NCBI GenBank assembly: GCA_030762175.1
Contig: CM060846.1
Coordinates: forward strand, 305,074,512-305,138,511
DNA length: 64,000 nt
Reading direction: 5' to 3'
Source: Metallyticus violacea
Taxonomy: Eukaryota; Arthropoda; Insecta; Mantodea; Metallyticidae
The position numbers and the translations under genes were made by a program. Below are positions 11,988 to 22,263 of the stretch, in pieces (positions within the stretch are counted from its first letter, which is position 1; each line of letters starts with the position of its first letter). The notes beneath the pieces were generated by a model that worked only from the letters and a program-made list of their open reading frames with translations, ran no database searches and was not told the origin of the DNA.

Positions 11988-13304
11988 TTACTTTTTGGAC
12001 GGTCCAGGGCGAATCAATCGTCCTTTTTTGAAACGCGTGGGACTCGGTGGTTTATCAGGAGTAGGAGCATCCTGCTCCATTGAATCCTCAGAGGGAGGCT
12101 TCTCCTGTTGAGAAGGATCAACCGATTCCAGTACCTGGAAACGGTTGGAGGTGGAGAGAGGCGGTGATGGTGACCGCCTTATAGGCCTGCTCCCAGAGCC
12201 ATCGTGGGAGCTCGACCTCCGAGGAGGTGACGGGCTGTGGTCTTTTTTCTTTGTCTTTCCCTCACTTGCGGACGATTTTAAAAAATCAGTCCTTGTATAG
12301 GCCGTCTTAAATTTGACGGGATCAGCGGCAAAAACAACTGGCTTGGCTACCGTTGTTGGGCGCTTGGCACTGGCAGGCGGAGGTGTTGTAGAAAAAACCA
12401 GGTCGCACGTTTGAGTGCTACTGTCACGTTGCGAAATCGCGGTTGCGGCTACAGAGCTATACGTACCAAGCTTTGGTACAGGAGGTAGATAGGCTTGATA
12501 ACGTTTCCGGGCCTCAGGGAACGAAAGTTTCTCTTTAACGCGGATTTCCTGTATAGAGCGCTCCTCCCTAAATCGAGGGCAGTCACGGGATGTGGCCGGA
12601 TGAGAACCACGGCAATTCACACATACAGGAGCGGATGAACATGCTCCCTCGTGACTTTCTAAGGCACATGTGGCACAAATCGATTTAGGGCTCTTGCAAG
12701 ATAATCGGGTATGGCCGAAACGCTGACATTGGAAGCATCGTAAAGGGCTAGGGACGTACGGGCGGACCGTGATGACCTCATACCCTGCTCTTATCTTGGA
12801 CGGTAACTCAACCCTACTAAAGGGGAGGAACAATGTACGAGTAGGCTGTACCTCGCCATCCTTCTTTGTCTGCACGCGATACACAGAGGTGACATTCTGT
12901 TCGGCCAAATAACCCTGAATTTCCGTATCGGTCATGCCGTCCAGTACAGAGGTGGTTACTACTCCCCGGGAGGAGTTCAGGGTGCGATGTGACTCGACAC
13001 GGATCGGGTATCCGTGGAGTAAGATGGCCTTGAGTAGCGCGGTAGTTTGTGATGCACTCACTGTCTCAACTAATAAGGATCTGTTGCGCAGCCGCGTGCA
13101 CGATTTAACGGGGCCAGAAATACCATCCAGACCTTTTTGTATAACAAAAGGGTTCACATGCGTAAAAGACTGACCCTCCTCAGTTCTGGTGATAACTAGG
13201 AAACGAGGGAAAGACACCTCAGTCACCTCTCTTGCGTTCAATCTCTTACGTTTAGTATTAAAATGAGGATTTGGTTGTACCATTGCGGTTTCATCCTCCA
13301 CCAT
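11988..13304 (-). CDS. LINE ORF1: RNA-binding Gag-like protein, 438 aa, intact
   Basis: The frame is uninterrupted. Residues ~30-185 form an RRM-like region, and three zinc knuckles follow: C190-C193-H198-C203, C210-C213-H218-C222 and C228-C231-H235-C242. The C-terminal ~170 residues are rich in Ser, Pro, Lys and Arg (SPSPPRRSSSHDGSGSR, PSPTRFKKGRL), as expected for a nucleic-acid-binding and possibly nuclear-targeting tail. This is the standard ORF1 plan of I and Jockey group elements, where it packages the element RNA. ORF2 follows after a 38-base gap, so ORF2 is probably translated by reinitiation or a similar low-frequency route (inference). Confidence 0.9.
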   Translation of the reverse strand: MVEDETAMVQPNPHFNTKRKRLNAREVTEVSFPRFLVITRTEEGQSFTHVNPFVIQKGLDGISGPVKSCTRLRNRSLLVETVSASQTTALLKAILLHGYPIRVESHRTLNSSRGVVTTSVLDGMTDTEIQGYLAEQNVTSVYRVQTKKDGEVQPTRTLFLPFSRVELPSKIRAGYEVITVRPYVPSPLRCFQCQRFGHTRLSCKSPKSICATCALESHEGACSSAPVCVNCRGSHPATSRDCPRFREERSIQEIRVKEKLSFPEARKRYQAYLPPVPKLGTYSSVAATAISQRDSSTQTCDLVFSTTPPPASAKRPTTVAKPVVFAADPVKFKTAYTRTDFLKSSASEGKTKKKDHSPSPPRRSSSHDGSGSRPIRRSPSPPLSTSNRFQVLESVDPSQQEKPPSEDSMEQDAPTPDKPPSPTRFKKGRLIRPGPSKK

Positions 13305-13702
13305 TACACCTGTCTCCGATGGCAGGCTACTTCCTGGGCGCCACCCCGGCTTAGGTTAGTTGCCCTGGCCTGGATCAAGTAACCTCAGGGTCACACCTTC
13401 CTGGGTACAGGAAGCTTACAGCACGTGTAATAGCCCCTCCCCGGGCCTGGCCTTTACCAGGGGATACGCCCTTGCCCTACATGATGACCCAGTGCTGGGA
13501 GTCACGCCCTTACCCAGTCACCTTTGAACCGTGTCAAACACGGGGGCATCCATCAGACTAAAAGCAGGGAGGTTTAAAAGTAAAAAGTAAAATGGAGACA
13601 AACTAAAAATGAGTCAAACGCGCTGAGCGCGGACCTGAGGGAGCAGCTCGGGTGCCTCGGGGTCGCTACGCCCCGTACCCAATAAATTGGGCCCCTGAGG
13701 GG
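13305..13702 (-). promoter_or_regulatory. LINE 5' UTR, presumed internal promoter
   Basis: About 400 bases between the 5' end fixed by the target-site duplication and the ORF1 start, and GC-richer than its surroundings. Full-length elements of this group carry an internal RNA polymerase II promoter here; I see no specific motif that proves it. Confidence 0.45.
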
Positions 13703-13714
13703 ATGGGAGAAGGG
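13703..13714. repeat. Target-site duplication, right copy (LINE)
   Basis: ATGGGAGAAGGG, matching 7743-7754 exactly. Confidence 0.9.
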
Positions 13715-14290
13715 GACCAGTACAATGTTAAAGGTGCCTGGGATTCCATCACTCCAGCATGGCTTGCGAGCGACAACTTACTTGTCTGCGATGTATGGAC
13801 TGCCCCCGTTTTTTGAATAGTGTTTAACGCCCATTTTTACTACTGAGGCACTACAGGCTATGGACACTGATGATACACTAGATGAAATGTCCAGACCTAA
13901 GTTTAGGGTACCTTCCCGGCATTTGCCAATTATGAGTACTGAGGAAAACCTGGAAAAAACCTCAGTCAGGGAGGACGGTCCTGGTGGGATTCGAACCCCA
14001 GACCTCCCACTTACGAGTTCGCGCCTTAACGACCCGTGGCGGTCCCCCCCCCTTGTGAAGGAGTGCCCTTCTCTGTTCGACGAGGTAGTGTGCGAACTGT
14101 GGACAGCAGTACGTAGCAGGTATCTACGGAGACTGCCCAGTAAGACAAAAAAAAATACTCAACAATAGAAGACAGCGAAGCCCGGCACCGTTTTGGGACG
14201 GACTTTCGTTCTCAGAAGCCCAGAATCCAGTTCACGTGACCTATGACTTTTCCCAAGAGGATGTCAAATAGTCAGCAATATCCTAGCTGC
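13715..14290 (+). pseudogene. Jockey A: ORF1 zinc-knuckle region, resumed after the LINE
   Basis: Directly after the LINE's right duplication the plus strand reads GPVQC, a stop, then RCLGFHHSSMAC, which is a C-x2-C-x4-H-x4-C knuckle, then CLRCMDCP, the start of a second. A SINE1 copy (13809-14042) cuts in. Beyond it the reading resumes with CANCGQQYVAGIYGDCP, a third knuckle with the His replaced by Tyr, and continues with VRQKKILNN and a C-terminal tail to about 14270. The order and spacing match a Jockey-type ORF1 and prove that 6420-7754 and this segment were one gene. An in-frame stop and frameshifts make it dead. Confidence 0.8.
13809..14042 (-). mobile_element. SINE1 copy inside Jockey A ORF1
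   Basis: It has the tail TAGTGTTTAACGCCC on + and the hairpin loop region, and a body shortened by a deletion after GATGAAATG. The box B region is GGGATTCGAACCCC on +. The head is slightly short (CGACCCGTGGCGG). It interrupts the second zinc knuckle of Jockey A. Confidence 0.88.
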
Positions 14291-14479
14291 TCCCGGCTAT
14301 ATGTGCTCGATGGACTAGGAGAATCAAAAATGTAACCGGAAAATGTTAGTGTGTTATTGGGATTGTTTTAAGAATTATGGAAATGAAATTTATCAAACCA
14401 ACGATCAGCAGTTAATTTGTTGTTGGGCCAAGGTGTATCAGGCTGATATGCTAGAGTTGAGCAGTTGTCGCTCCGACGC

Positions 14480-16260
14480 TGCCTATCCTGTTGATTTCAC
14501 AATTTTATCGCCCAAGGGGTCTCTTAACGTCCTTAGGGAGTCTGTAAGATTTGCATCTTCTAGTGGTTCTGTGTTCGTAGTCCCCCAGTGATCTGACCAG
14601 TTCATTAGGGTAGTTTTAGTAGGTATCATAGACCATCTGGACTCTCTCTCGTCTATGATATACACAACATTGGAGTGAGTGTGTAGGATGTGAGCAGGGA
14701 AGCGGTGGTCGGTACCGTAAATAATCTGCAGGAACTGCATTTTGCGGATCGTGGTCGGAGCCGCGGCTCCCGAAATTTCATAGCCATACAGAACTATAGC
14801 CGGTATTATGACACAGTGAAAGCGCAGCTTTTGCATTAGGTTCGTGGAACGGGAGCTCATGATTGGATACATCTGCCGGGGAGCTCCATGGCCTTGAACT
14901 TTAACGAGCACTTGGTTCCTAAAGATTAGCGAGCGGTCCAGTGTTATCTCCAGGACTTGGCGTTATGGACCCAGGAGATCAGCAGGCGATGCATCATGAG
15001 GTCCCGTAGGAGTCTAGGGTGTGTGCTCTTAGCCAAGAAAATAGTGAGCTCTTCTGCGGGCTAATGGCCATCCGTAATTTCTCCCTCCAGGTCTCCCCGT
15101 TTCCGAGTTGGTTCTGAAATAGTTTTACTGCATAATTTTGGTTCTCATTTTGTGCCCAGATTAACAGGTAATCTGCAAATTGACAGTTGGTGGTACGTGG
15201 GTGTGTCGGGAAGACGACCATGTAAGCGCCCAAGATCGTCTGGACAACACGCTACCCTCCGACACCCGTGCCAATGGGCCGAATACAGGGAGCTTACCGG
15301 ATGCCTTCACCCGGAAACTGCTTTACCGGAGGATTTTGGCCATTAAGGAAATGTAGGAGGCAGGAATGTCGTGTTGGAGGAGATTGTAGATGTGACAATT
15401 ATGCCAAGTGGTCGAGAAGGCTTTTTTCACGTCCAGCAGCCTGCTGTCGATTTGGCTTTCCATTGGAAGCCAAGTGAGACTTTTTCAGCCACTCTCAGTA
15501 GTTGCTGAGACTGAAATGTCCAGAACGAAATCTAAACTGATAGTTGGGTACAACTTGCCTCGCCTCAAAGTATGGAAGTAGCCGGGTGATAAGTGTTTCA
15601 AAGACTTTGGAGACTGTAGGGAAAATGCTTATAGAGCAATAACTAGAGGGATGAACCGGGTCTTTGCAGGACTTCAAAATTCACACCAACTGTGCCTCCT
15701 CCCACGATGGTGGGTAGCGGCGGAGGTGAAAGTATGCATTGTAAATCAAGTGGATCACGACCCTTCTGGGAAAATGCTGGAACATTTCCGCTGTGAAGGG
15801 GTCCTGTCCAGGGGCTTTACGGGATTTAAGACTTTTGATCTAGGAGGCCAACTCTTAAGGTGTGGCGATCAGGATGTGAAAATTCTCTTATTAAAACCAT
15901 CCATCTTATAGGAAGGTTGAGACGGTTTCCTCTACAAGATCAGTGTGATCATCATCCTGGAACTCTTCTTGGGGTAGGAATTGGGTCTATAGATAAATTG
16001 CAAAGGCTTTTGCCTTTTCTTGGGCCTCGAACACAAAGTGTCCAAGAAAACGGATGTGCAGAGGCTATTCATATTGGGTCTCGTCTCGAACGATCCGCCA
16101 CAACTAGAGTGCCGTAACGCATTTTCCCAGGTTTCAGTTCTGTGTTGCCTTTGGAGGCGTAGCACCAGAGGTTTTTTGAACCGTCGGTGGATTTCTCCTA
16201 TCCTGTGGTGGCTGAATCCCTGCCATAACTTCCGTACGGCGTTTTTTGCTTCTGATTAAC
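14480..16260 (-). pseudogene. Jockey B: decayed reverse transcriptase region
   Basis: Broken minus-strand frames give, in order, a linker segment (15932-16165), then SSYCSISIFPTVSKVFETLI (15495-15677, the fingers region), then CQFADYLLIWAQ (14994-15233), where the catalytic second Asp of the xxDD box is Tyr, followed by LRMAISPQKSS. Last comes the C-terminal region at 14483-14911 with IVLYGYEISGAAA. The xxDD-flanking region resembles Jockey A (QYADVLLLAQ and WRMTISPGKSS), so B is the same or a sister family. No endonuclease part is seen, so it is probably 5' truncated near 16290. Confidence 0.75.
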
Positions 16261-16298
16261 TGCCTAAGGGGCTGGAGGATGGTAGGAAGATTTCAGTC

Positions 16299-16323
16299 TT
16301 TTTTTTTTTTTTTTTTTTTTTTT
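16299..16323. repeat. T-run, probable poly(A) tail of a minus-strand retroelement
   Basis: 25 consecutive T on the plus strand. Its position fits the 3' end of Jockey C (or of a separate short insertion) on the minus strand. Confidence 0.6.
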
Positions 16324-16971
16324 GTATGAGGGTCGGTGGTGATCACCCGACATACACTGGCATACAGTCTATATCGCCTGCCCATGCAGTTATTAATTTA
16401 CATATAGGGGGATGCAATTGATAATAGTCAGGTCCCGCATAAACCACCCTGGTTATTAAAGGTAACAATGAACTCTCGTGCATTATACATGCAGAGGGGT
16501 TCAGGTACCAGTAGGTTTTCCGAGTGGTACACATAGCCAGGCTGCGGCTTCCTCCTCTCACACACCTCCATAGAACCAAATGTCAAAATTCCACGCAACT
16601 GCATAAACACGACCTTGCGCAAAACCTCTAGCAGTAGGACTCGGGTTCCCCATGGAGTCTTTAATTAACCTTGGTACCCATCAATCGCATACAACACTAC
16701 TAACCATAAAAAGTAACTATCCACTAACAGCTTGATTTAGCTTAAACTAACAGCATGAATTTTCTTAGACTGGCTAGGGCTTCTATTGAAATCCTCACTA
16801 CGGACACTTAGTTCCTCTATTTACACGTGTGCTAAGAACCCAGTCTGCAACATTAAATCCCAGTAAACAGCACCACAGTAGAATCTCACAGGTCACCACC
16901 CACTAGCTACATGAACTAGTATCTAATAATACCCGTTAACCTTTCGCTTACAACCTGCCCCACCCACCCAT

Positions 16972-17008
<37 letters not shown>
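16972..17008. repeat. (CA)n microsatellite
   Basis: About 18 CA units. Confidence 0.95.
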
Positions 17009-17009
<1 letters not shown>

Positions 17010-17032
17010 CAAGCATGCCTCACAAACTTCGT

Positions 17033-17148
17033 TTGGTACTCAAGAATACTGGGGTCAAGTGTAGCAGATTGTGCCGGGTGGGCATTTTCATTGGTACTCA
17101 AGACTACTGGGGTCAAGTGTAGCAGATTGTGCCGGGTGGGCATTTTCA
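17033..17148. repeat. Two-copy 58 bp tandem repeat
   Basis: 17033-17090 and 17091-17148 are nearly identical, each beginning TTGGTACTCAAGA and ending GGGTGGGCATTTTCA. Confidence 0.95.
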
Positions 17149-17189
17149 TGATTGCATAGCAGAGATTTTTTATATCCTAGAAGCCCTGG

Positions 17190-19510
17190 TTTTATACGGG
17201 TGGGATTAATCGGTTAGGGTATTCTTGGATATCGTCGGCAATAAAGTTCTGTTCGGAGGTTTTATGAAAGATGTACAATGGGCATTTGGAGGGACCTATG
17301 AGGGGGTCATATTGGCCTATGCTACAAACAAGAGGGTTTTGTGTTGTTTGGTACTTTCGTAAGTGTCGTGGGTAAGTTTCCTTATGAACTGCATTATTGT
17401 GCATAAGTTGAGTTCGCGGAGGAGTGGGCGCCATGGAGTTAACCTCAAAGTTTTATAATAATTCTTCATACTTTGTTTTGAAAAGTTTGCAGCCTATTGA
17501 TGCGAGAGGGTACAGCATATGCCCAAACCGGTGCCGCGTACGTGATAAGTGGACGGAGAAGCGTTTTGTATATAGTTATGTCAATATGAACGCTTAGCAT
17601 ATTGTCATTCAGTAGGGAGTAAAGCTCTCCCAATCGTGCATACCCCTTGCGTCCATTATTTTGAATGTGGAGTCGCCACGTTAGGTGAATGTCCATCATA
17701 GTTACGAGATACGTTATTGTCAGGTTCCATCTGATGGGGTAACCAAAAAGTAAGAGGGGTGGTAAATTATGTTTGCGGTGGAGAACTCGTTTGGTGAAGA
17801 TTAATTCTTGACACTTGGTGTTGTTGACCTTGATGCGCCAGTTGGTCAGAAAGTCGGCAAGTGAGTGAGTGAGAAAGTGCATGTTGCAGTCTGGTGTGAA
17901 AGAAGTGGAGCTCTCGAGATTGGGTCATGATATTTATGTCGTCTGCGTAAATGTAGGTGGTCATTTTGAGGATGGTTGGTAGCACGATATACAGTTTTTT
18001 TAATAGTGTTTAACGCCCGTTTTTACCACTGAGGCACCACAAGTCACTGAGGCACCACAAGCGGTGACACTGATGATACATGAAATAAATTATATATTAG
18101 GAAAGGATTTTTTTAAGGAAGGAAACGTGCCATGCCTAAGTTTAGAGTACCTTTCCGGCATTTGCCAGTTATGAGGACTGAGGAAAACCTGGAAAAAACC
18201 TCAGTCAGGGAGGACGGTCCTGATGGATTCCTCGGCCACCCGTGGCGGTGTAGTACAGGTTAAACAATACTGGTCCTAATATGCTACCTTGTGGGATACC
18301 TGCATGGACGAATTTTGTGGTTCAGAGAGGGTGCAATTAGCTTAATTAGTGAATTGGGAAACTCATACATTTTAAGTTTGGGTAGGAGTCCTTGATTCCA
18401 TACCCGGTCAAAGGCCCGTTCAAAATCAAGGAAAAGGGCTCCCGTGGATTTTCAGCAGCTAAATCCATGTATGGTATGTTCTGTAGCCCATAAGAGTGGG
18501 GGGGGGGGGGTAGAATGTTTAATTCTGAAGGCAATTTGGTCATCACGGATAATGTTATGCTTTTTAATATGTGCAATGATTCGCTTGAAATTCTTTTCAA
18601 GTAGCTTGCTCATTATATTAAGGAGACCGATGGTTCGATGGTTGTTGAGGTTAATAAGTTTGGGGAAATGAAGAACTTAAGCTTGCTTTCAGAGGGCAGG
18701 AAAACAGCCATGATCAGATACGAAGATGTATATGTTGGTAAGATATCTAATGGCATTGGAAGGGAGGTGTATAAGCAGAATGTTAGGGATCTTACCGGAC
18801 CACGGGGTCTTTTTGTTGGGGAGGTGGTTATGATCCAGTTGACTTCATCTGGGTGTGCGATCCGCATATCGTCATGGGTAGGTGAAATCTGTAAGTCGGC
18901 CACAAGGTTATGTGTCTCCGCGAAGAATGTTGGTGAGGAGGAACGCTACTTTTGTTACATTGTGTTATAGTGACTTTGGCGTCGGCAAGAGATGCAGTCG
19001 ATATACTCTGGGTTGTTATACGGGCACGGCAAGGTGTATTGCCCTAGTTATTGCTATCTCAAGCGTCTGTACTGCTCTGTTTAATTCAATTTCATTTTCT
19101 ATAACTATGGGCGGTATTTGTTCCGTCACGTAAGGGTTAAAAAGTGCCAGTTGCATTTGTTGAAATTTAGGTGTGGGGGAACATTTTGCAGAGCATGTGG
19201 TCCGTCAAGCTGGACTAGGAAAGGTAGGGGATCTGAGCACAATTAATTCAGTGTAGTCATTACAATTTGTCGTGGCATATTTTGAACCAAGCTATGTCCA
19301 AAATGTCCGGAGAGACCCCTGTTGGACAGGTATATGTGTGGAATTTCTGGGGGCATAAATAATATAAGAAATTTGTTCAGGCGCGCTCAGATCGTTTCCG
19401 GTTCGGTTAGTCGCGTAGTTCCAGTTGCTGTGTTTAGTAATCAGGTGATCTAATATTAATGATCTATGGTCTGAGCGGAGTATTGTATCTACTATATTAC
19501 GATGGAAACA
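17190..19510 (-). pseudogene. Jockey C: decayed ORF2 with endonuclease and RT, split by SINE1
   Basis: Minus-strand reading from right to left gives an endonuclease end with SPDILDIAWF (~19300), then SPTKRPRGPD (18.8 kb), then FPALWKQAKV- and RDDQIAFR-like blocks. Next are an F-xxD-x-E-like block near 18.4 kb and GIPQGSILGPVLFNLYY (18250-18302), at which point SINE1 cuts in (17995-18248). On its other side the frame resumes with LYIVLPTILKMTTYIYADD, so the catalytic YADD is still present, followed by FLTNWRIKVNNTKC and LLRPLITYAAPVWAYA. Several frameshifts separate the blocks. It differs clearly from Jockey A and B and is a separate family. Confidence 0.8.
17995..18248 (-). mobile_element. 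SINE1 copy inside Jockey C RT
   Basis: Tail TTTTTTTAATAGTGTTTAACGCCCG on the left, body complete, head reduced: box B is lost (GATGGATTCCTCGG instead of the GATTCGAACC region). An internal duplication of CACTGAGGCACCACAAG lies at about 18027-18061. It is inserted between the QGSILGP and YADD motifs of Jockey C. Confidence 0.88.
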
Positions 19511-19539
19511 TTATTCCCTAATACCCGAGCATAATGACA

Positions 19540-22130
19540 GTCAGACATGTCCAACGAGCATAAAGAGCCGCTTCTGAAACGCAAACTGTATTAGAGAGCA
19601 ACGTCCTAGCCTACTTAGATTTGTAGAGTACCACGGAGTTGATATTGTATTGTCTGCGAACCCCATTCGACAAATGAATTGCAGTTCACTCAACCAAGTT
19701 CAGTCACTCACGGAGCGATCGAGTCGGCTGATAGAGTGGCGGTACGGCTATCTTTATTGCAAACCACAAGCCACACTCCTTTACCACTCCCGCCCCGACA
19801 GCAGGATGAGGCTTGTGCCGCCCGACTGATGTTGGGGGGGGGGCAGGACCTACCGCTGTTATGGCATAAGTCTGAACCTGCATCCAATTGTCTGCATAGC
19901 AGATCTAAACGCGAAACACGAGCATTGGCATAGCCGCCAAATGAACAGGAAAATTCGAGAACTCTACCGCCTTATTAGCGGGGATCAGGCCTCCTCGCGC
20001 ACTGCCCGAGAGGTCCAACGTTCCATCTAGCCCAAGGTAGCAAGTCGGATGTACTTCACATTATGATCACCAAGAACATGGCATTCCATCTGGACGTCTC
20101 AGTGGTCAACGAACTGACTCAGACCATGTCCCGGTCATGGTGAATAAGGTGTGATCATGGCCGCTCTGGACTATCCAAAGTGGAGCGAAGAGATCAACTG
20201 GGACGCAGGAGTCCAGCACTTGGCCAGAACTGCAGAGTCATACCCCCGAATAGACTCAATTGAGACACACGAAGCTGCGGCTATAGCTTTCTTCGACCGA
20301 ATCCTATATCGGTCTGCGCCACACATACCGCATCCCCCATGAGCACTTAAACCCATGGCTAAACCAAATGAGGTCCGGCAAATCATGAAATCTAAAGGCA
20401 CTGTCCGAAAGCTATTGCAGCGCTTCCATCACCCCTGGACTTATGTATTACACCAGCGGTTCGAAACCTTGGTAAGAAGTCTGCTCAGAACGCACCACAC
20501 AGCGGCCTAGAAAAAAAAACGAAGCAGATTGAACTCCCAGAGAAGAAACCATGGCGGACAATCCGAAGTCTTTGTAAAAACAAAATATTACATGATGCAC
20601 ATACAATCCAAGGCACTGGCGGGAGATTCTCGTTTACACCCTGTGAGAAAGTCGAGGCTTTCGCAGACTGCCTGAGACTCAGTTCGAGCCCCCAGTAAAC
20701 CCGCAGGACGAAGACTGACATAGTGCACGAAAGGGTCGACGATTTCCTTGAAGTGCCATCTGAACCCCACGATGATGTACATATTCTCATTGCAACCCCG
20801 AAAGAGGTTGCATCCCTCATCCAAACCTAAAAATCCAATAAAGCTCCTGGACATGACCGCGTCACGGCTCCCATGCTCCAGCACCTGAATTTAAAAGCTG
20901 TGATGCACTTGACTTGTATTTACAATGCATGCCTCCACCCAAGCCACTTTTCCACTGCGTGGAAAGAGGCGAGCGTGATTTGCATTCTAAAACCGGGCAA
21001 CAACTGAGTTTTACCCTTTCGTTATAAGGTCCATCAACCTGTTCCCAATAATCTTAAAAGTTTTTGAGTCACTGATGCTAGCCCGCATTTCTCCTCCATT
21101 CGGGGAAAAAACCTCCTACCGGAAGCCATCAGTTTGGTTTTCCACCTAGACACTCCACCAGGCAGCGACTACTAAGAGTGGCAGATAAGGCCTCCTTGGG
21201 TTACCAAGAGAAGGCCAAAACTATAGCAGTGCTGCTGAGCTTGGAAAAGGCCTTTTCAACCACGTGGCACGAAGGGCTGTTCTACAAGTTTCTAGACGCC
21301 CACATCCCTCTTCCCTACATTTCACTGATAGCTAATTACTTCGAGATCGCAATTTTCGTGTTAAAGTGGAGGGGAAAATGTCAACACAGAGGACCATTGG
21401 CGCGGGAGTACCGGAGGGCAGCGTGCTGTCCTCGATACTCTTCGCTGTTTACATGGCCGACCTCTCAAAGGAGCCGAGAGCTATGACGTGCCAGTATGCG
21501 GACGTCTTGTTACTGGCGCAAAACAAGAATTTACAATGCTGTTACCAGTCACTTCAAATATGGCTGAAAGCTATCGGGCAGTGGAGTGAGAAATGGCGCA
21601 TGACCATTAGTCCGGGAAAGAGCTCAGATCAGCCTACCGCATGACCAATAGCACCTCTGTGTAAGACGCAGAATGATCTCCTGGGTCATTAACGCGCAGT
21701 ATCTTGGGTCCAGCTGGACAAACGATTTACTTTTACTTTTCATTCAAAGGAAAAATAAACCTTGATCATGCATCTCTCCAGCAGCTGTACCCCAATCTTC
21801 CTGTCCAAAATACTACCTATCCATCAAAATCTGCGGATATATCGTACAAGCATATCGCCCATGATTCTGTACGATTGTTAAGTCTGGGGAATGGTACCAA
21901 AGTCCCCCTTAGTATGTTTCCATTCCAAAATTTCCATCAGCAATCCTGAGTACCATACACCGTCGAGGTCATTAGAGAGGAGGCAAAAACGATGTTTGAC
22001 AAGCTCCCTTACCATCCAAACCAGCTAGCGCGGCTCCTGGGTCAATACGACCATAGGACAACTGAACTGCCCTTCTTACAGGCTCCCCAGGGATTTGGTC
22101 ACTATAAAACAGTTGTGTTAGTCAGTTCCC
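19540..22130 (+). pseudogene. Jockey A: ORF2 (endonuclease and reverse transcriptase), decayed
   Basis: Plus-strand reading gives NANCIREQRPSLLRFVEYHG then VDIVLS (endonuclease start, ~19585-19665), then GGTAIFIANHKPHS (~19740). Next is the pre-RT region (LDYPKWSEEINWD, 20151-20342), WRTIRSLCKNK (~20550), SNKAPGHDRVTAPMLQHLN and AWKEASVICILKPGNN (~20830-21000). The RT core at 21178-21644 has LSLEKAFSTTWHEGL, GVPEGSVLSSILFAVY and QYADVLL, in which the catalytic second Asp is Val. Last is the C-terminal YTVEVIREEAKTMFDKLPYH (~21960). Multiple frameshifts and stops. The same strand and family plan as the ORF1 at 6.4-14.3 kb make this the second half of one element, with 14.3-19.5 kb inserted between the two ORFs. 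Confidence 0.8.
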
Positions 22131-22179
22131 CTCACCTAGGCCTGTAAAGGTTGGGCAAGCTTCAAATTTCCATTGGAAA

Positions 22180-22262
22180 GTCAACGGCCGCGCATGGCGA
22201 ATACATCGGTAATCACCGAAGTTAAGAAGCATTGGGCGTGGTCTGTACTTGGATGGGTGACA
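22180..22262 (+). pseudogene. 5S rRNA-derived sequence (pseudogene or 5S-type SINE head)
   Basis: GTCAACGGCC starts the match, GAATACATCGGT follows, and then ATCACCGAAGTTAAG and GGGCGTGGTCTGTACTTGG with ATGGGTGAC, which is the order of a 5S rRNA gene including the internal polymerase III promoter (box A-like AAGTTAAGAAGCA, box C TACTTGGATGGGTGAC). A few bases are missing after CATCGGT and the gene's last ~25 bases are not recognisable. An A-rich tail-like GTAAATAAATAACACAACACG follows at about 22306. This fits a 5S-derived SINE or a retroposed 5S copy better than a functional gene. Confidence 0.75.
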
Positions 22263-22263
22263 C

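Larger units (their letters stand above)
7755..13702 (-). mobile_element. Near-intact I-type non-LTR retrotransposon, 5.9 kb
   Basis: On the minus strand the order is 5' UTR (13702-13305), ORF1 (13304-11988), ORF2 (11949-8264), 3' UTR with a terminal hairpin (7824-7794), and a tail of about nine ATC units (7782-7755). ORF2 has endonuclease, reverse transcriptase and RNase H, the domain set of the I group; Jockey proper usually lacks RNase H. A 12 bp target-site duplication shows insertion by target-primed reverse transcription. It is full length, and the only visible lesion is one missing base in ORF2, so the insertion is young compared with its host, Jockey A. Confidence 0.92.
16324..17189 (-). 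other. Possible 3' UTR of Jockey C
   Basis: The interval between the T-run and the last coding trace of Jockey C. It contains a (CA)n tract at 16972-17008 and a two-copy 58 bp tandem repeat. I see no coding signal of its own. It could instead be a separate unrecognised insertion. Confidence 0.35.

Noticed and set aside
13860..14168. 102-codon ORF containing GGIRTPDLPL
   Set aside because: This peptide recurs at 29798 and elsewhere because it is the SINE1 head and body read in translation, not a protein family.
22180..22262. Functional 5S rRNA gene
   Set aside because: Internal bases are missing and the 3' end of the gene is not present; a single isolated copy is more likely a retroposed piece.
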